Shown piece after piece: positions 1-8,100 of a DNA stretch of 64,000 nucleotides. The stretch's first letter is position 1; each line of letters starts with the position of its first letter. The notes beneath the pieces were generated by a model that was given only the letters and a program-made list of their open reading frames with translations, did not search any database and was not told where the DNA came from. The DNA is from Actinophytocola xanthii. GTDB taxonomy: Bacteria; Actinomycetota; Actinomycetes; Mycobacteriales; Pseudonocardiaceae. The translations under genes and the position numbers were made by a program. The stretch covers positions 1 through 64,000 of the forward strand of contig NZ_MSIE01000060.1 of NCBI RefSeq assembly GCF_001921205.1, read 5' to 3'.

Positions 1-47
1 CGATCGCGGAGTTGATCTTGCGTCGGCTTAAGCGACCGGCATTGGGC

Positions 48-215
48 CTAGGGCGCGTTCTCAAAGCCCTCGATCGCGGTCTTCGCGCCCAGCCCGCCGC
101 TGGCGGCGTTGTCGGACAGACCGAGTACAACCCGGTACGAGGCCTGCCCTCCGCCTTGCCAGCGACGACCTGGATCACGAAGCCCATCGACCGGGACTTT
201 GAGGACGCGCCCTAG
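48..215. mobile_element. MITE-like element, IS5-type ends, with CTAG target duplication
   Basis: The sequence GGCGCGTTCTCAAAG at 52-66 is repeated in inverted form at 197-211 with one mismatch in 15. Both ends are flanked by CTAG (48-51 and 212-215), so a 160 bp element sits between four-base direct repeats. CTAG-type four-base duplications are known for the IS5 group, and the lack of a full transposase gene makes this a non-autonomous (MITE-like) copy. A short minus-strand open frame runs across it, but I do not recognise it as a transposase domain. Bases 1-47 hold nothing I can identify. Confidence 0.6.
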
Positions 216-216
216 G

Positions 217-393
217 TCGGACATCCTGATGGAGCCCGAGGTCATCACCGAGTGCTACCCGCTCACCCTGTCCGTCCACGTGGACGGCGGAGCCCTCCGT
301 GTCGCGGTCATCCACGCCGGCCACTACGCCGTCGCGGCGATGGAGTCCCTCGCCGACCACCTGGTGCGCGCGCTCACCGAACCCGCGACCTGA
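217..393 (+). pseudogene. C-terminal remnant of an acyltransferase-like protein (possibly WS/DGAT)
   Basis: A frame open from the right end of the MITE to a stop at 391-393 encodes about 58 residues, from ATG 229 MEPEVITECYPLTLSV onward. The pattern of hydrophobic strands, 'VDGGALRVAVI', then a helix ending 'LADHLVRALTEPA', resembles the extreme C-terminus of wax-ester synthase/diacylglycerol acyltransferase proteins. No N-terminal part or active-site motif is present. If the MITE is removed, the frame to its left is closed by a stop, so this is a decayed fragment and not a simply interrupted gene. The family assignment is tentative. Confidence 0.35.
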
Positions 394-414
394 CCGCGTC
401 CGCCGGCCCGCCGC

Positions 415-1020
415 TCACTCTGGCGAACCCGACCCACGCCGGTGGACACCGGCCTTGGCGGCGACCACCGCCGCCTCGGCGGCTCGGTCGGCGGCGGTCT
501 CGTCGAGTTCGGCGGTCCCGGTGAGCAGGCGGTAGTACAGGGGCGCCGACACCGCGCGGATGACCTCCTCCGGGTCGGTGTCCGCCGGGACCTCACCCCT
601 GGCGACCGCGTCGGTGACGCACGGGGCCCACTCGGCGATTCTGGTGGTGTAGAACCTCCTCAGCGCGGCGGCGGTGGCCTCGTCCGAGGTGGCGGCGGCG
701 AGCATCGACCTGAACAGCGCGCCCTGCCTGGGGTCGGTCAGCGTCCGCACGACCAGCCTGGCGTTGGCGCGCAGGTCGCCCAGCAGCGTGCCGGTGTCCG
801 CGCGCGGCAGGGACTCCGCCGCCATCTCGAGGAGCAGGTCGGCGACCACCGCGGCGACCGAACCCCAGCGGCGGTAGACGGTCGTCCTGCCGACCTCGGC
901 ACGCGTGGCCAGCTCACCGAGGTCGAGAGCCGCGAACCCGCGCTCGGCCAGCATGTCCCCGGCCGCACGCAACACCGACGCACGCACCCGTGCGGTACGC
1001 CCGCCTGGCCGCTCCGGCAT
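415..1020 (-). CDS. TetR-family transcriptional regulator
   Basis: The 201-residue protein has an N-terminal TetR helix-turn-helix (about residues 10-55, with 'DLGELATRAEVGRTTVYRRWGS') and an all-helical C-terminal ligand domain of the TetR_C type, including 'YYRLLTG' near the end. It is divergent from the aldo-keto reductase gene, with 57 bases between the starts. A perfect palindrome in that gap is the likely operator for both promoters. By family logic it is a ligand-released repressor of the reductase and of itself; the ligand is unknown. Confidence 0.9.
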   Translation of the reverse strand: MPERPGGRTARVRASVLRAAGDMLAERGFAALDLGELATRAEVGRTTVYRRWGSVAAVVADLLLEMAAESLPRADTGTLLGDLRANARLVVRTLTDPRQGALFRSMLAAATSDEATAAALRRFYTTRIAEWAPCVTDAVARGEVPADTDPEEVIRAVSAPLYYRLLTGTAELDETAADRAAEAAVVAAKAGVHRRGSGSPE

Positions 1021-1041
1021 GCCCGAGACGCTACCGTGCTA

Positions 1042-1051
1042 CCGTTAACGG
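1042..1051. promoter_or_regulatory. Palindromic operator candidate, TetR/aldo-keto reductase
   Basis: The ten-base perfect palindrome CCGTTAACGG lies in the 57-base gap between the divergent tetR (start 1020) and reductase (start 1078) genes. It is the only clear dyad there, and its position suits repression of both promoters. Binding is inferred. Confidence 0.45.
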
Positions 1052-1077
1052 AACTACAGTCCCATTAAGGAGTGGAC

Positions 1078-2109
1078 ATGGAGTACAGGAGGCTGGGCGC
1101 GTCGGGTCTCACGGTGCCGGCGCTCGCGTTCGGCGCGGGAACCTTCGGCGGCCGGGGCGAGCTGTTCGGCAACTGGGGCGCGGTGGACGTGGCGCAGGCG
1201 CGCCGGCTGGTGGACATCTGCCTCGACGCGGGCGTCACGATGTTCGACACGGCGGACGTCTACTCGGACGGCGCGTCGGAGGAGGTACTGGGCGCCGCGC
1301 TGAAGGGCCGCCGCGACCAGGCGCTGATCTCGACGAAGACCACCCTGCCCCTGGGCGAGGACCCGGGTGGCTCGTCCCGCTCCCGGCTGCTGCGGGCGTG
1401 CGAGGCGGCGTTGCGCCGACTGGGCACCGACCACATCGACCTCTACCAGCTGCACGCCTACGACGCGGGCACCCCACCGGAGGAGACCCTGTCCACCCTG
1501 GACGACCTGGTGCGCGCGGGGAAGGTCCGGTACGTCGGCGTGTCCAACTTCGCGGGCTGGCAGCTGATGAAGTCGCTCGCGGTGGCCGACCGGCACCACC
1601 TGACCCGGTACGTGGCACACCAGGTGTACTACTCGCTCGTGGGACGGGACTACGAGTGGGAGCTGATGCCGCTCGGCCTGGACCAGGGCGTGGGCGCGGT
1701 GGTGTGGAGCCCGCTCGGCTGGGGCAGGCTGACCGGCCGCGTCCGCCGCGACCAGCCCCTCCCGCCCGGCAGCCGGTTGCACCGGACCGCGTCCTACGGC
1801 CCACCCGTGCCCGACGAGCTGCTGTACCGCGTGGTCGACACGCTGACCGACCTCGCGACGGAGACCGGCCGTACCGTGCCGCAGATCGCCCTGAACTGGC
1901 TGCTGCGCCGCCCCACTGTCTCCTCGGTCCTGATCGGCGCCCGCAACGAGGCACAGCTACGCGAGAACCTCGGCACGATCGGCTGGACGCTCACCGACGA
2001 CCAGGCGGCCCGGCTGGACGAGGCGAGCTCGACCACGGCGCCGTACCCGTACTTCCCCTACCAACGACAGGAAGGCTTCGCCCAGCTCAACCCGAGCGTG
2101 GTCCGGTAG
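1078..2109 (+). CDS. Aldo/keto reductase
   Basis: This 343-residue NADPH-dependent reductase of the AKR fold reduces aldehydes or ketones in the cytoplasm. The tetrad elements are visible in order: 'FDTADVYSDG' (Asp, Tyr), 'LISTKTTLP' (Lys) and 'YQLHAYD' (His). The C-terminal cofactor segment 'PTVSSVLIGARNEAQL' follows. The start at ATG 1078 is chosen because AAGGAG at 1067-1072 lies five bases upstream; a GTG at 1072 would overlap that site. It is a single gene divergent from a TetR repressor and is probably induced by that regulator's ligand. The natural substrate cannot be told from sequence. Confidence 0.93.
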   Translation: MEYRRLGASGLTVPALAFGAGTFGGRGELFGNWGAVDVAQARRLVDICLDAGVTMFDTADVYSDGASEEVLGAALKGRRDQALISTKTTLPLGEDPGGSSRSRLLRACEAALRRLGTDHIDLYQLHAYDAGTPPEETLSTLDDLVRAGKVRYVGVSNFAGWQLMKSLAVADRHHLTRYVAHQVYYSLVGRDYEWELMPLGLDQGVGAVVWSPLGWGRLTGRVRRDQPLPPGSRLHRTASYGPPVPDELLYRVVDTLTDLATETGRTVPQIALNWLLRRPTVSSVLIGARNEAQLRENLGTIGWTLTDDQAARLDEASSTTAPYPYFPYQRQEGFAQLNPSVVR

Positions 2110-2179
2110 CACCCGCCGCCGCGTGCATCCCGGACGTCAGCGAGATCAGCGGACGGGTGCGGGGCCGTGATCGGTTGTG

Positions 2180-2185
2180 TATAAA
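2180..2185 (+). promoter_or_regulatory. -10 element for a leaderless transcript
   Basis: TATAAA ends six bases before GTG 2192. This spacing places transcription start at or next to the initiation codon, the usual arrangement of leaderless actinobacterial mRNAs. No convincing -35 box is seen upstream. Confidence 0.35.
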
Positions 2186-2191
2186 GCTCCT

Positions 2192-2980
2192 GTGTCCCGA
2201 TCCTCCCGCGTCTTCGCCGCCGTGCTCGCGTTGCTCTTCTGCGCGACCCTCGCCTCCCCCGCCGGCGCGAGCGACAGGCACGGTGTGCCACCCGCGTTCG
2301 TCGCGCTCCGGGATGTCGATCCGACGATTCGGTACGACATCCGCTACTTCGGGCGGCACAACTTCGTCGGCGAGCGCATCGACGGGTACCGGCAGCCGGA
2401 GTGCGTTCTCACCCGGCAGGCGGCGAGGGCCCTGCGCACCGCGCAGCGCACGCTGCTGCGGCGCGGCTACACCCTCAAGGTCTACGACTGCTACCGCCCG
2501 CAGCGCGCGGTCGACCACTTCGTCCGCTGGGCCAAGGACCTCGACGACGAACGGATGAAGGCCGAGTTCTACCCCAACGTCGACAAGTCGCGGCTGTTCG
2601 CCGACGGCTACATCGCGGAGAAGTCCGGCCACAGCCGCGGCAGTACCCTCGACGTCACGCTGGTCAAGCTTCCCGTCCGTCCGCAACGGCCGTACCTGCC
2701 CGGCGAGCCGCTGGTCGCCTGCTTCGCGCCGGTCGGCCAGCGGTTCCCCGACAACAGCGTCGACATGGGCACCGGCTACGACTGCTTCGACCCGCTGTCC
2801 CACACGGACAACCCGGCCATCACCGGTGCCGCCCGCCACCACCGCGACCTGCTTCGCTCCACCCTGGCGAATGTCGGCTTCCGCAACCTCCCCGAGGAGT
2901 GGTGGCACTTCACGCTCAACGACGAGCCCTTCCCCGACACCTACTTCAACTTCCCCGTCACCCGTCGCGCACTCGGCTGA
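2192..2980 (+). CDS. Secreted D-Ala-D-Ala dipeptidase, VanX/DdpX family (M15D)
   Basis: The 262-residue precursor has a signal peptide (arginines, then a hydrophobic core and a cut near 'ASPAGAS'). The mature part carries the zinc dipeptidase motifs 'SGHSRGSTLD' (His147, Asp154) and 'EEWWH' (Glu235, His239), matching SxHxxGxxxD and ExxWH. VanX enzymes hydrolyse D-Ala-D-Ala; an exported form more likely salvages or remodels wall peptides. GTG 2192 is preferred because a TATAAA -10 element lies six bases upstream; GTG 2177 is possible and would add five residues. No vanH/vanA ligase genes are adjacent, so a role in glycopeptide resistance is not indicated. Confidence 0.88.
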   Translation: MSRSSRVFAAVLALLFCATLASPAGASDRHGVPPAFVALRDVDPTIRYDIRYFGRHNFVGERIDGYRQPECVLTRQAARALRTAQRTLLRRGYTLKVYDCYRPQRAVDHFVRWAKDLDDERMKAEFYPNVDKSRLFADGYIAEKSGHSRGSTLDVTLVKLPVRPQRPYLPGEPLVACFAPVGQRFPDNSVDMGTGYDCFDPLSHTDNPAITGAARHHRDLLRSTLANVGFRNLPEEWWHFTLNDEPFPDTYFNFPVTRRALG

Positions 2981-2988
2981 CCGGCGCG

Positions 2989-4656
2989 TCACCTCCGGGT
3001 GGGGTCGATGCGTGCGGACCGACCCCACCTGCCGCTGAACGTCCAGATGTCGGCGGCGTTGCCGGTCAGGCCCCTCGCCCAGTCGACGCCGTCCTCGAGC
3101 GTCGGACGCCGCGGCTTGTAGGCCCTGTCGAACGACCAGAACAGCTTCCGCTCCGTCAGCGGCTCCATGGCCAGTTCGGCGACGGCCAACGACGGGGGGA
3201 CCGCACTGGTGGCCCGGAGGGTGGCCCAGTGGGCACCTCGCGTCCGCAGGTGCCGCAGTCCGACCGCGTCGCCCAGCACGGAGACGTCGGCCTCGGGGGC
3301 CTCGGTCAGATCGAGCGCGAACAACGCGGGACAGGACAGCAACGGCCGCAGGTCGACCGGCTTCTCGGTGTGCAGCACCACCCGCCGCAACGTCGGGTGG
3401 CCGGCCAGGTCGGCCAGCTCGACGGTGGTCAGGTCGAGGTCGAGCACCTCGACAGGGGTGTCGCGCAGGGGTGAGAGGTCGGCGCCGGGACAGTTCTCCG
3501 TGGACACCCACCACAGCGCCTGCGCGCCGCGCAGGCGCTCGAGATCCACCCAGGGCGCGTTGCGCACCGTCAGCTCACGGATCTCCGGGCGCACTCCCCG
3601 CACTGGTGCCGCATCCGGACCGACGGCCTCCACCGTGCACACTTCGCGGTAGACGCGCCTGTGGTACTCCAGGTCGCCGGCCTGGATCCACAGTCCACCG
3701 TCCTCATGGGTGAACGAGCCGGAGGTCACGGCCTCCACCTGCCTGCGGAGCAGGGTGGTCACGGAGTCCGCGACGTAGGTCGGACCGTCGCTGTGGTCCC
3801 GTCCGATGAGGATGACCTGCCCGGATCGGCCGTGTGGACCCGGCGCCATGTCGGCGGCGAGGTAGTTGCCGGCCATGTCGGTGGCGAACGGAACCCATGC
3901 CGGATGGTCGCTCAGCCGTCGGATCGCCAGCGGCGGACCGAACTCGGTGATGAACGGCTGGAGCACGTAGCGTCGCCACCCGCGGACGACCCACCAGCGC
4001 TCCTCCGGCTCGCAGAGCTCCGCCACCGTGTCCAGACCGAACCAGCTGTAGCCGTGCAGCAGGCCCGTGCCCCCGTCGCCGTCCGCGACCCCGTACAGGG
4101 CACGCAGGTCACGCGGCAGCCGGACGCCCAGGCCGAACGCAACCTTCCGCCGGTACCGTTCCGGGAGTGGGGGTGGCAGGTTCGGCCGCGCGTCCGGCCC
4201 GAGAATCTCCCCGAGGCAGCGCAGGTAGGCACCCAGCAGGGCGACCGCCTCGTCGGGGTCGCCCGCCTCGGGAGCACCGGAGCCGGGTCCCGGGTCGCCG
4301 GGCTCGGGTGGCACCGAGTCCCGGTCGAGCAGGTACCGGAAACCCCCGTCGTCCGCCCGGTCGAGCCGCTCACTCAGCACCGCGCGACAGCGGCCGCGCG
4401 ACTCCAGCTCCAACTCGACCGTGAGGTTGTCCGAAGCTCCCGTCAGCGCGTGCAGCCGCCGCAGGCTGTCGAACACCTCGATGTCGTTCGCGCCGTGGAC
4501 GTTCAGCTCGTCCGGCTCGAACCTGAAGCCACGGTGACCGCTTCCGTGCGAGGCGAACGCGTACCCGCGCAGCTCCGCTCGCTTCCACCCACGCGGTGCG
4601 GCGGCGGCGATGTCCTCGGCCATCGCCCTGAGCACGGTCTCCCGGCTCTCGCTCAC
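2989..4656 (-). CDS. SMI1/KNR4 (SUKH) domain protein with leucine-rich tail
   Basis: The 555-residue cytoplasmic protein contains a central SMI1/KNR4-type segment ('LPPPLPERYRRKVAFGLGVRLPRDLRALYGVADGD...GLLHGYSWFGLD', split here for length) of the SUKH superfamily, which includes many immunity proteins. A C-terminal part has irregular leucine-rich units such as 'VEVLDLDLTTVELADLAGHP'. The start is GTG 4656, overlapping the upstream stop by four bases (GTGA), so the two genes form one operon. It ends eight bases from the convergent vanX-like gene. Immunity or general interaction roles are possible; no toxin gene is adjacent. Confidence 0.75.
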   Translation of the reverse strand: MSESRETVLRAMAEDIAAAAPRGWKRAELRGYAFASHGSGHRGFRFEPDELNVHGANDIEVFDSLRRLHALTGASDNLTVELELESRGRCRAVLSERLDRADDGGFRYLLDRDSVPPEPGDPGPGSGAPEAGDPDEAVALLGAYLRCLGEILGPDARPNLPPPLPERYRRKVAFGLGVRLPRDLRALYGVADGDGGTGLLHGYSWFGLDTVAELCEPEERWWVVRGWRRYVLQPFITEFGPPLAIRRLSDHPAWVPFATDMAGNYLAADMAPGPHGRSGQVILIGRDHSDGPTYVADSVTTLLRRQVEAVTSGSFTHEDGGLWIQAGDLEYHRRVYREVCTVEAVGPDAAPVRGVRPEIRELTVRNAPWVDLERLRGAQALWWVSTENCPGADLSPLRDTPVEVLDLDLTTVELADLAGHPTLRRVVLHTEKPVDLRPLLSCPALFALDLTEAPEADVSVLGDAVGLRHLRTRGAHWATLRATSAVPPSLAVAELAMEPLTERKLFWSFDRAYKPRRPTLEDGVDWARGLTGNAADIWTFSGRWGRSARIDPTRR

Positions 4657-5573
4657 CGGTTGCGCAGCACCGCGAGGGCGAGCGAGTGCTGCTCCGGCGA
4701 CGGCGGGCGGGTCCAGGTGCAGCCCGGCAGGTGATGCTCCAGCATCCGCCCCATCACGACGGACAGCACGTCGCTCGGCTCGGCGTACCGCAGGTGCGGC
4801 CGGGCCGCCCGGTACTGCTCGACCACTCGCTCGAAGCAGAACATCACCGTGTTGACGTACTTGCTCTTCTCCGCCTCCGCCCGTTCGAAGGCGGCGACGT
4901 ACTCCGGGTTCTCCGGCTCCATGACGTCCAGCACGACGTCGAGCCGGTTGCGGAGCTCCCGTGGCTCTCCCGCCAGGGCGTGCGCGTCGTCGTACAGCTG
5001 CCGAACGTGGCCCGGGCTCCGAGCGAGAACACCCATCGTGGCGAAGCCGCGGTTCTCGTCGGCGAACCCGCCGGCGAACTCGCAGTCCACGCCCTGCGCG
5101 TGGGTGGCAGCCATGAGGGCATCGGTGAACTCGTACTTGTCCATCCCGTCGACGGTGTCCGTGTCCCCCAACCACTGGCCGCTGAGGTGCAGCACACCGT
5201 CCACTTCGGACTGCGCCGCCCGCGTGACCAGCTCGCGGACGGCGCGCGCCGGATCCCGCATGGCGGCCGGCCCCATCGCGACGAACTGCTCGGCCAGGGA
5301 GAACAGCGAGATGAGCATCATCGGGTCGTAGACCCGGAGAACTCCCTCCTCGCGCATGGGGTAACACCCCTCGTCGTCGTCGAACGCCTCCAACCCGGCC
5401 ATGAGCGCCTTCTCCTGCTCGGGTGTCATGGTGAGCTGCCAGGCCCACTTCTGCTCGACGTGGAACTTGTAGAAGTCCTCACCTTTGAGCGGGTCGCGGA
5501 TCGCGTAGAACCACACGGCGAACCCGCCCACCACGACCACCAGCAGACCGAGCACTCCGAACATGACCATCAT
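4653..5573 (-). CDS. Membrane-anchored protein of unknown function
   Basis: The 306-residue protein begins with a single transmembrane anchor ('VMFGVLGLLVVVVGGFAVWF', residues 4-23) followed by a soluble, acidic, mostly helical domain ('WAWQLTMTPEQEKALMAGLE'). I do not recognise the family. The stop overlaps the start of the SMI1-domain gene by four bases, so translation is coupled and the pair probably work together. ATG 5573 is the first of two adjacent ATGs; GGAGG lies 12 bases upstream, a rather long spacing, and a TTG nearer to it is an alternative. Confidence 0.7.
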   Translation of the reverse strand: MMVMFGVLGLLVVVVGGFAVWFYAIRDPLKGEDFYKFHVEQKWAWQLTMTPEQEKALMAGLEAFDDDEGCYPMREEGVLRVYDPMMLISLFSLAEQFVAMGPAAMRDPARAVRELVTRAAQSEVDGVLHLSGQWLGDTDTVDGMDKYEFTDALMAATHAQGVDCEFAGGFADENRGFATMGVLARSPGHVRQLYDDAHALAGEPRELRNRLDVVLDVMEPENPEYVAAFERAEAEKSKYVNTVMFCFERVVEQYRAARPHLRYAEPSDVLSVVMGRMLEHHLPGCTWTRPPSPEQHSLALAVLRNR

Positions 5574-5663
5574 TCTCGTCAAACACCTCCAAGACGCGGA
5601 GCTTATCGGTGGGCTTCCAACATGCGCTTGTGGCCGGGCGGAGTCGTCTGCTTGTGTCGCGGC

Positions 5664-6446
5664 ATGAACCGCGTGATCGTCCTCCTGACAGCGCTCGGAC
5701 TCCTGGTCGTGCCGTCGGCCGCGGTCCGCTCCGGGGCGACGATCACCGTGCTCCAGCTCAACATCTGCCACGGCGGGATGGCCGGCTGCTACCGAGGCGA
5801 CGCGGCGCTGACCAGGGCGGCGGAGGTGATCCGGTCGAGCGAGCCGCAGGTGCTGTCGGTCAACGAGGCGTGCTCCGGCGACGTCGCGCGGCTGCGCCCG
5901 GCCATGGGGAACGCCCGGGCGCTGTTCGTGGCCGCACGCAACCTCGACGGCACCCCCGTCCGGTGCCGGGACGGCGACCAGCGGTACGGCAACATCATCA
6001 TGGTGGCGGACTCGTTCGGGGACCACCGCGGGGAGTCCGGCACCTACACCGCCCAGTACACGGCCGCCGACGGCCACCGGGAGCTGCGGTCCTGGGGGTG
6101 CCTGCGCACCCCGGCGCTGCACGCCTGCACCACGCACCTGTCCGCCGACCACGCGCCGACCGCGCTCGCCCAGTGCCGAGACCTGCTCAGGCGCGCGGCC
6201 GGGTTCCCGGGACCGGCGGTCGTCGTCGGGGACCTCAACCTGACCGAACACGGCTCGCCCAGCATCCGGCGCTGCGACCCACCCGGGTTCTCCCGCGGAG
6301 GTGACGGCGCCGTCCAGCACCTCTACGCCGGCGAGGACCTGTCGTTGCGCGGCATCCGGAGGCTCGACATGGCGGGCACCACCGACCATCCCGGTCTGGT
6401 GGTCACCCTGTGCCTGGAACCCCCGGTGAGCAGGGCCCTCACCTGA
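5664..6446 (+). CDS. Secreted endonuclease/exonuclease/phosphatase-family protein
   Basis: The 260-residue precursor has a signal peptide ('VIVLLTALGLLVVPSAAVRS'). Its mature domain shows the EEP order: 'VLQLNICHGG' (Asn, metal site), 'PQVLSVNEAC' (Glu), 'VVVGDLNLTEHGSP' (Asp-x-Asn) and 'GTTDHPGLVV' (terminal Asp-His). These are the catalytic residues of DNase I-like metal-dependent phosphoesterases. Likely substrates are nucleic acids or phosphoesters outside the cell. Four or more cysteines suggest disulfides. ATG 5664 starts the signal peptide directly; ATG 5622 in the same frame would precede it with 14 unlikely residues. Confidence 0.85.
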   Translation: MNRVIVLLTALGLLVVPSAAVRSGATITVLQLNICHGGMAGCYRGDAALTRAAEVIRSSEPQVLSVNEACSGDVARLRPAMGNARALFVAARNLDGTPVRCRDGDQRYGNIIMVADSFGDHRGESGTYTAQYTAADGHRELRSWGCLRTPALHACTTHLSADHAPTALAQCRDLLRRAAGFPGPAVVVGDLNLTEHGSPSIRRCDPPGFSRGGDGAVQHLYAGEDLSLRGIRRLDMAGTTDHPGLVVTLCLEPPVSRALT

Positions 6447-6526
6447 GGCCGGGCACCGGGCGGAGCGCTCGGCGCATGGCCACCCGCATACACCGCCACA
6501 ACCCGGTGCCGGCTCTAATGTGCGCC

Positions 6527-7246
6527 ATGAACTCCCCTGCCTCGGCACCGCCCAGGCGTACGCGCACGATCGTGCTCATCGGGCTGGTGGTCCTCGGTGT
6601 GGCGGGTGCGGCGTTCCTTCTGCGACGGCCGCTGCTGATGGCCGCCCCGAGCTGCCTGGCCGGGCGGTGGCGCGGCTGCTTCGGCACGGAGAACGGCGTG
6701 CTGCTCATGACGCTGGTGGGGCTGCCGCTGGCCGGGCTGGTGACGTGGGTTCTGGCACGCCGTCGCCGCGCGGCCGGTGTCGGCGCGGCGTGGCGGCTGT
6801 CGCTGGCCGAGGTGGGCATGGTCTACGGGACCGTGCCGTTCGTGTGGCTGACCACCATGCCGGGTTCGGGGGCGGGCATGGTCCCCGGCCGGCTGAGCCT
6901 GGTGCCGCTGCGGGACCTGCTCACGATGGGCCCGCTCGGGATCGTGGGCAACCTGCTGGTCTTCGCGGCGCTGGGGTTCTTCGCCCCGATGCGGTTCGCG
7001 GTGCTGGCGTCGGTGCCGCGGATCCTGGCGCTCGGGGCGGGCTGCTCGGTCGTGGTCGAGACCGCCCAGTACGTCCTGCGGTTGGACCGGGTGTCCTCTG
7101 TGGACGACGTACTGGTCAACGCCGCCGGCGCGGCACTGGCCGCGCTGGCCTCGCGCCGCTGGTGGCGCAGGCCGCCGGAGGTTCTGCCGGACCACCGTCG
7201 CGCCGCGTCCGCGACGGCCGGCGGGAAGAGGACCAGGCCGGAATGA
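6527..7246 (+). CDS. VanZ-like integral membrane protein
   Basis: The 239-residue protein has about five hydrophobic segments and the VanZ-type tail: 'DLLTMGPLGIVGNLLVFAALGFFAP' region, then 'VVVETAQYVLRLDRVSSVDDVLVNAAGAALA', where the ExxQ and DxxDxxxN-like residues are typical. VanZ proteins lower teicoplanin binding by an unknown route, and homologues are common in actinobacteria. ATG 6527 follows TCTAAT at 6513-6518 by eight bases, suggesting a leaderless mRNA; ATG 6518 is in frame but overlaps that element. It lies in the same region as the VanX-like gene but in a separate unit. Confidence 0.85.
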   Translation: MNSPASAPPRRTRTIVLIGLVVLGVAGAAFLLRRPLLMAAPSCLAGRWRGCFGTENGVLLMTLVGLPLAGLVTWVLARRRRAAGVGAAWRLSLAEVGMVYGTVPFVWLTTMPGSGAGMVPGRLSLVPLRDLLTMGPLGIVGNLLVFAALGFFAPMRFAVLASVPRILALGAGCSVVVETAQYVLRLDRVSSVDDVLVNAAGAALAALASRRWWRRPPEVLPDHRRAASATAGGKRTRPE

Positions 7247-7316
7247 GCGTGCGCACCATCGCATTGCCTTGAGTGACAAGCTCTTCGGTAGCGGGTGTCA
7301 TCTGATGGACGTCTTT

Positions 7317-7367
7317 GTGATTATTGGGTGATTTCTGCCGATCATTGTCGTTCCAGGTGATAATCAC
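7317..7367. promoter_or_regulatory. AT-rich dyad region upstream of LuxR-type gene
   Basis: The gap from 7247 to 7455 is clearly AT-richer than its surroundings. GTGATTAT at 7317-7324 is inverted at 7360-7367, and the right arm lies within an eleven-base palindrome, GTGATAATCAC (7357-7367). This looks like a regulator binding site controlling the LuxR-type gene at 7456. No obvious -35/-10 pair stands out. Confidence 0.4.
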
Positions 7368-7455
7368 GACGGGTGGTCCCCCGTGAGGGTGCGGGTGCGG
7401 TATACCTGAGAGCTGTCGGGGTTCGGCGATCGACGCGCTTCGAAGTGGGGGAACC

Positions 7456-7929
7456 ATGGTCGAATCGGATACCGTCATGCCCGCGCACGACGGGGGCGTG
7501 CTGGACTCCGAGTGGCGACAGGTGCTCCATCGGGTGCCCTTGTTGTCCGGCCGGGAACTGCAGGTGTTCCAACTGCTCGGCGCCGGCCGGGCCAATCGGG
7601 AGATCTCCGCCCTGCTGCGCGTCACCGAGCGCACCACGAAGGCTCACGTGGCCCGCATCCTGGCCAAACTCAACGTCGAGTCGCGACTACAGGCAGGGCT
7701 CGTCGCGTTCGCGTGGCAGGTGCTCGAACAGAACGGTCGCCGACTCGCCCTGCCCGCGGCGCCCTGCCAGCCCTCACGGGAGCCCGAACAGACGCAGTAC
7801 CGCCGCGGTGCCGGCGGCGCCGACCACGGCGACGGCGAACGGTGCCTTGTACCACGCCAGCAACCCGCCCACGAGGACTCCGGTAGGGCGCGCCACGCCG
7901 GCCAGGACACCGTCCTCCATGAGCCCTGA
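7456..7929 (+). CDS. LuxR-type helix-turn-helix protein without receiver domain
   Basis: The 157-residue protein has a GerE/LuxR DNA-binding domain at about residues 28-85 ('LSGRELQVFQLLGAGRANRE' followed by 'ISALLRVTERTTKAHVARIL'). There is no receiver or ligand domain before it. From about residue 105 the sequence is low-complexity and lies antisense to the end of azlD: the two genes converge and overlap by 156 bases. The true protein may be functional only in its first 105 residues. It probably regulates a local or global target; it is not in an operon. Confidence 0.72.
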   Translation: MVESDTVMPAHDGGVLDSEWRQVLHRVPLLSGRELQVFQLLGAGRANREISALLRVTERTTKAHVARILAKLNVESRLQAGLVAFAWQVLEQNGRRLALPAAPCQPSREPEQTQYRRGAGGADHGDGERCLVPRQQPAHEDSGRARHAGQDTVLHEP

Positions 7930-8100
7930 GGTCACCACCAGCGCCGCCAGCAGCACAACGGACGCGGTCTCCAGCAGCTTCGTCACCTGCGGCGGGAAGG
8001 TGATCCGGCTGCGCAGCGCCGGACCCGCGAAGCGGAACGCGAAGGTCCCGACCGCCAGCACGGCGATGGACACGACGAGAAGCATCGGTGAGACAGTCAC
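7774..8100 (-). CDS. azlD: AzlD-like branched-chain amino acid transporter subunit
   Basis: The 108-residue hydrophobic protein has four predicted membrane spans and the AzlD features 'GTFAFRFAGPALRSR' near the N-terminus and 'LLAWYKAPFAVAVV' near the C-terminus. AzlD pairs with AzlC to export branched-chain amino acids and analogues such as azaleucine. Its GTG start (8100) overlaps the azlC stop by four bases. Its 3' end overlaps the convergent LuxR-type gene. Confidence 0.88.
   Translation of the reverse strand: MTVSPMLLVVSIAVLAVGTFAFRFAGPALRSRITFPPQVTKLLETASVVLLAALVVTSGLMEDGVLAGVARPTGVLVGGLLAWYKAPFAVAVVGAAGTAAVLRLFGLP

Noticed and set aside
2087-3514. Long minus-strand open frame of 475 codons over the VanX-like gene
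   Set aside because: It is an antisense shadow: its translation is Arg/Gly/Ala-rich without motifs, while the plus-strand frame has a signal peptide and zinc site.
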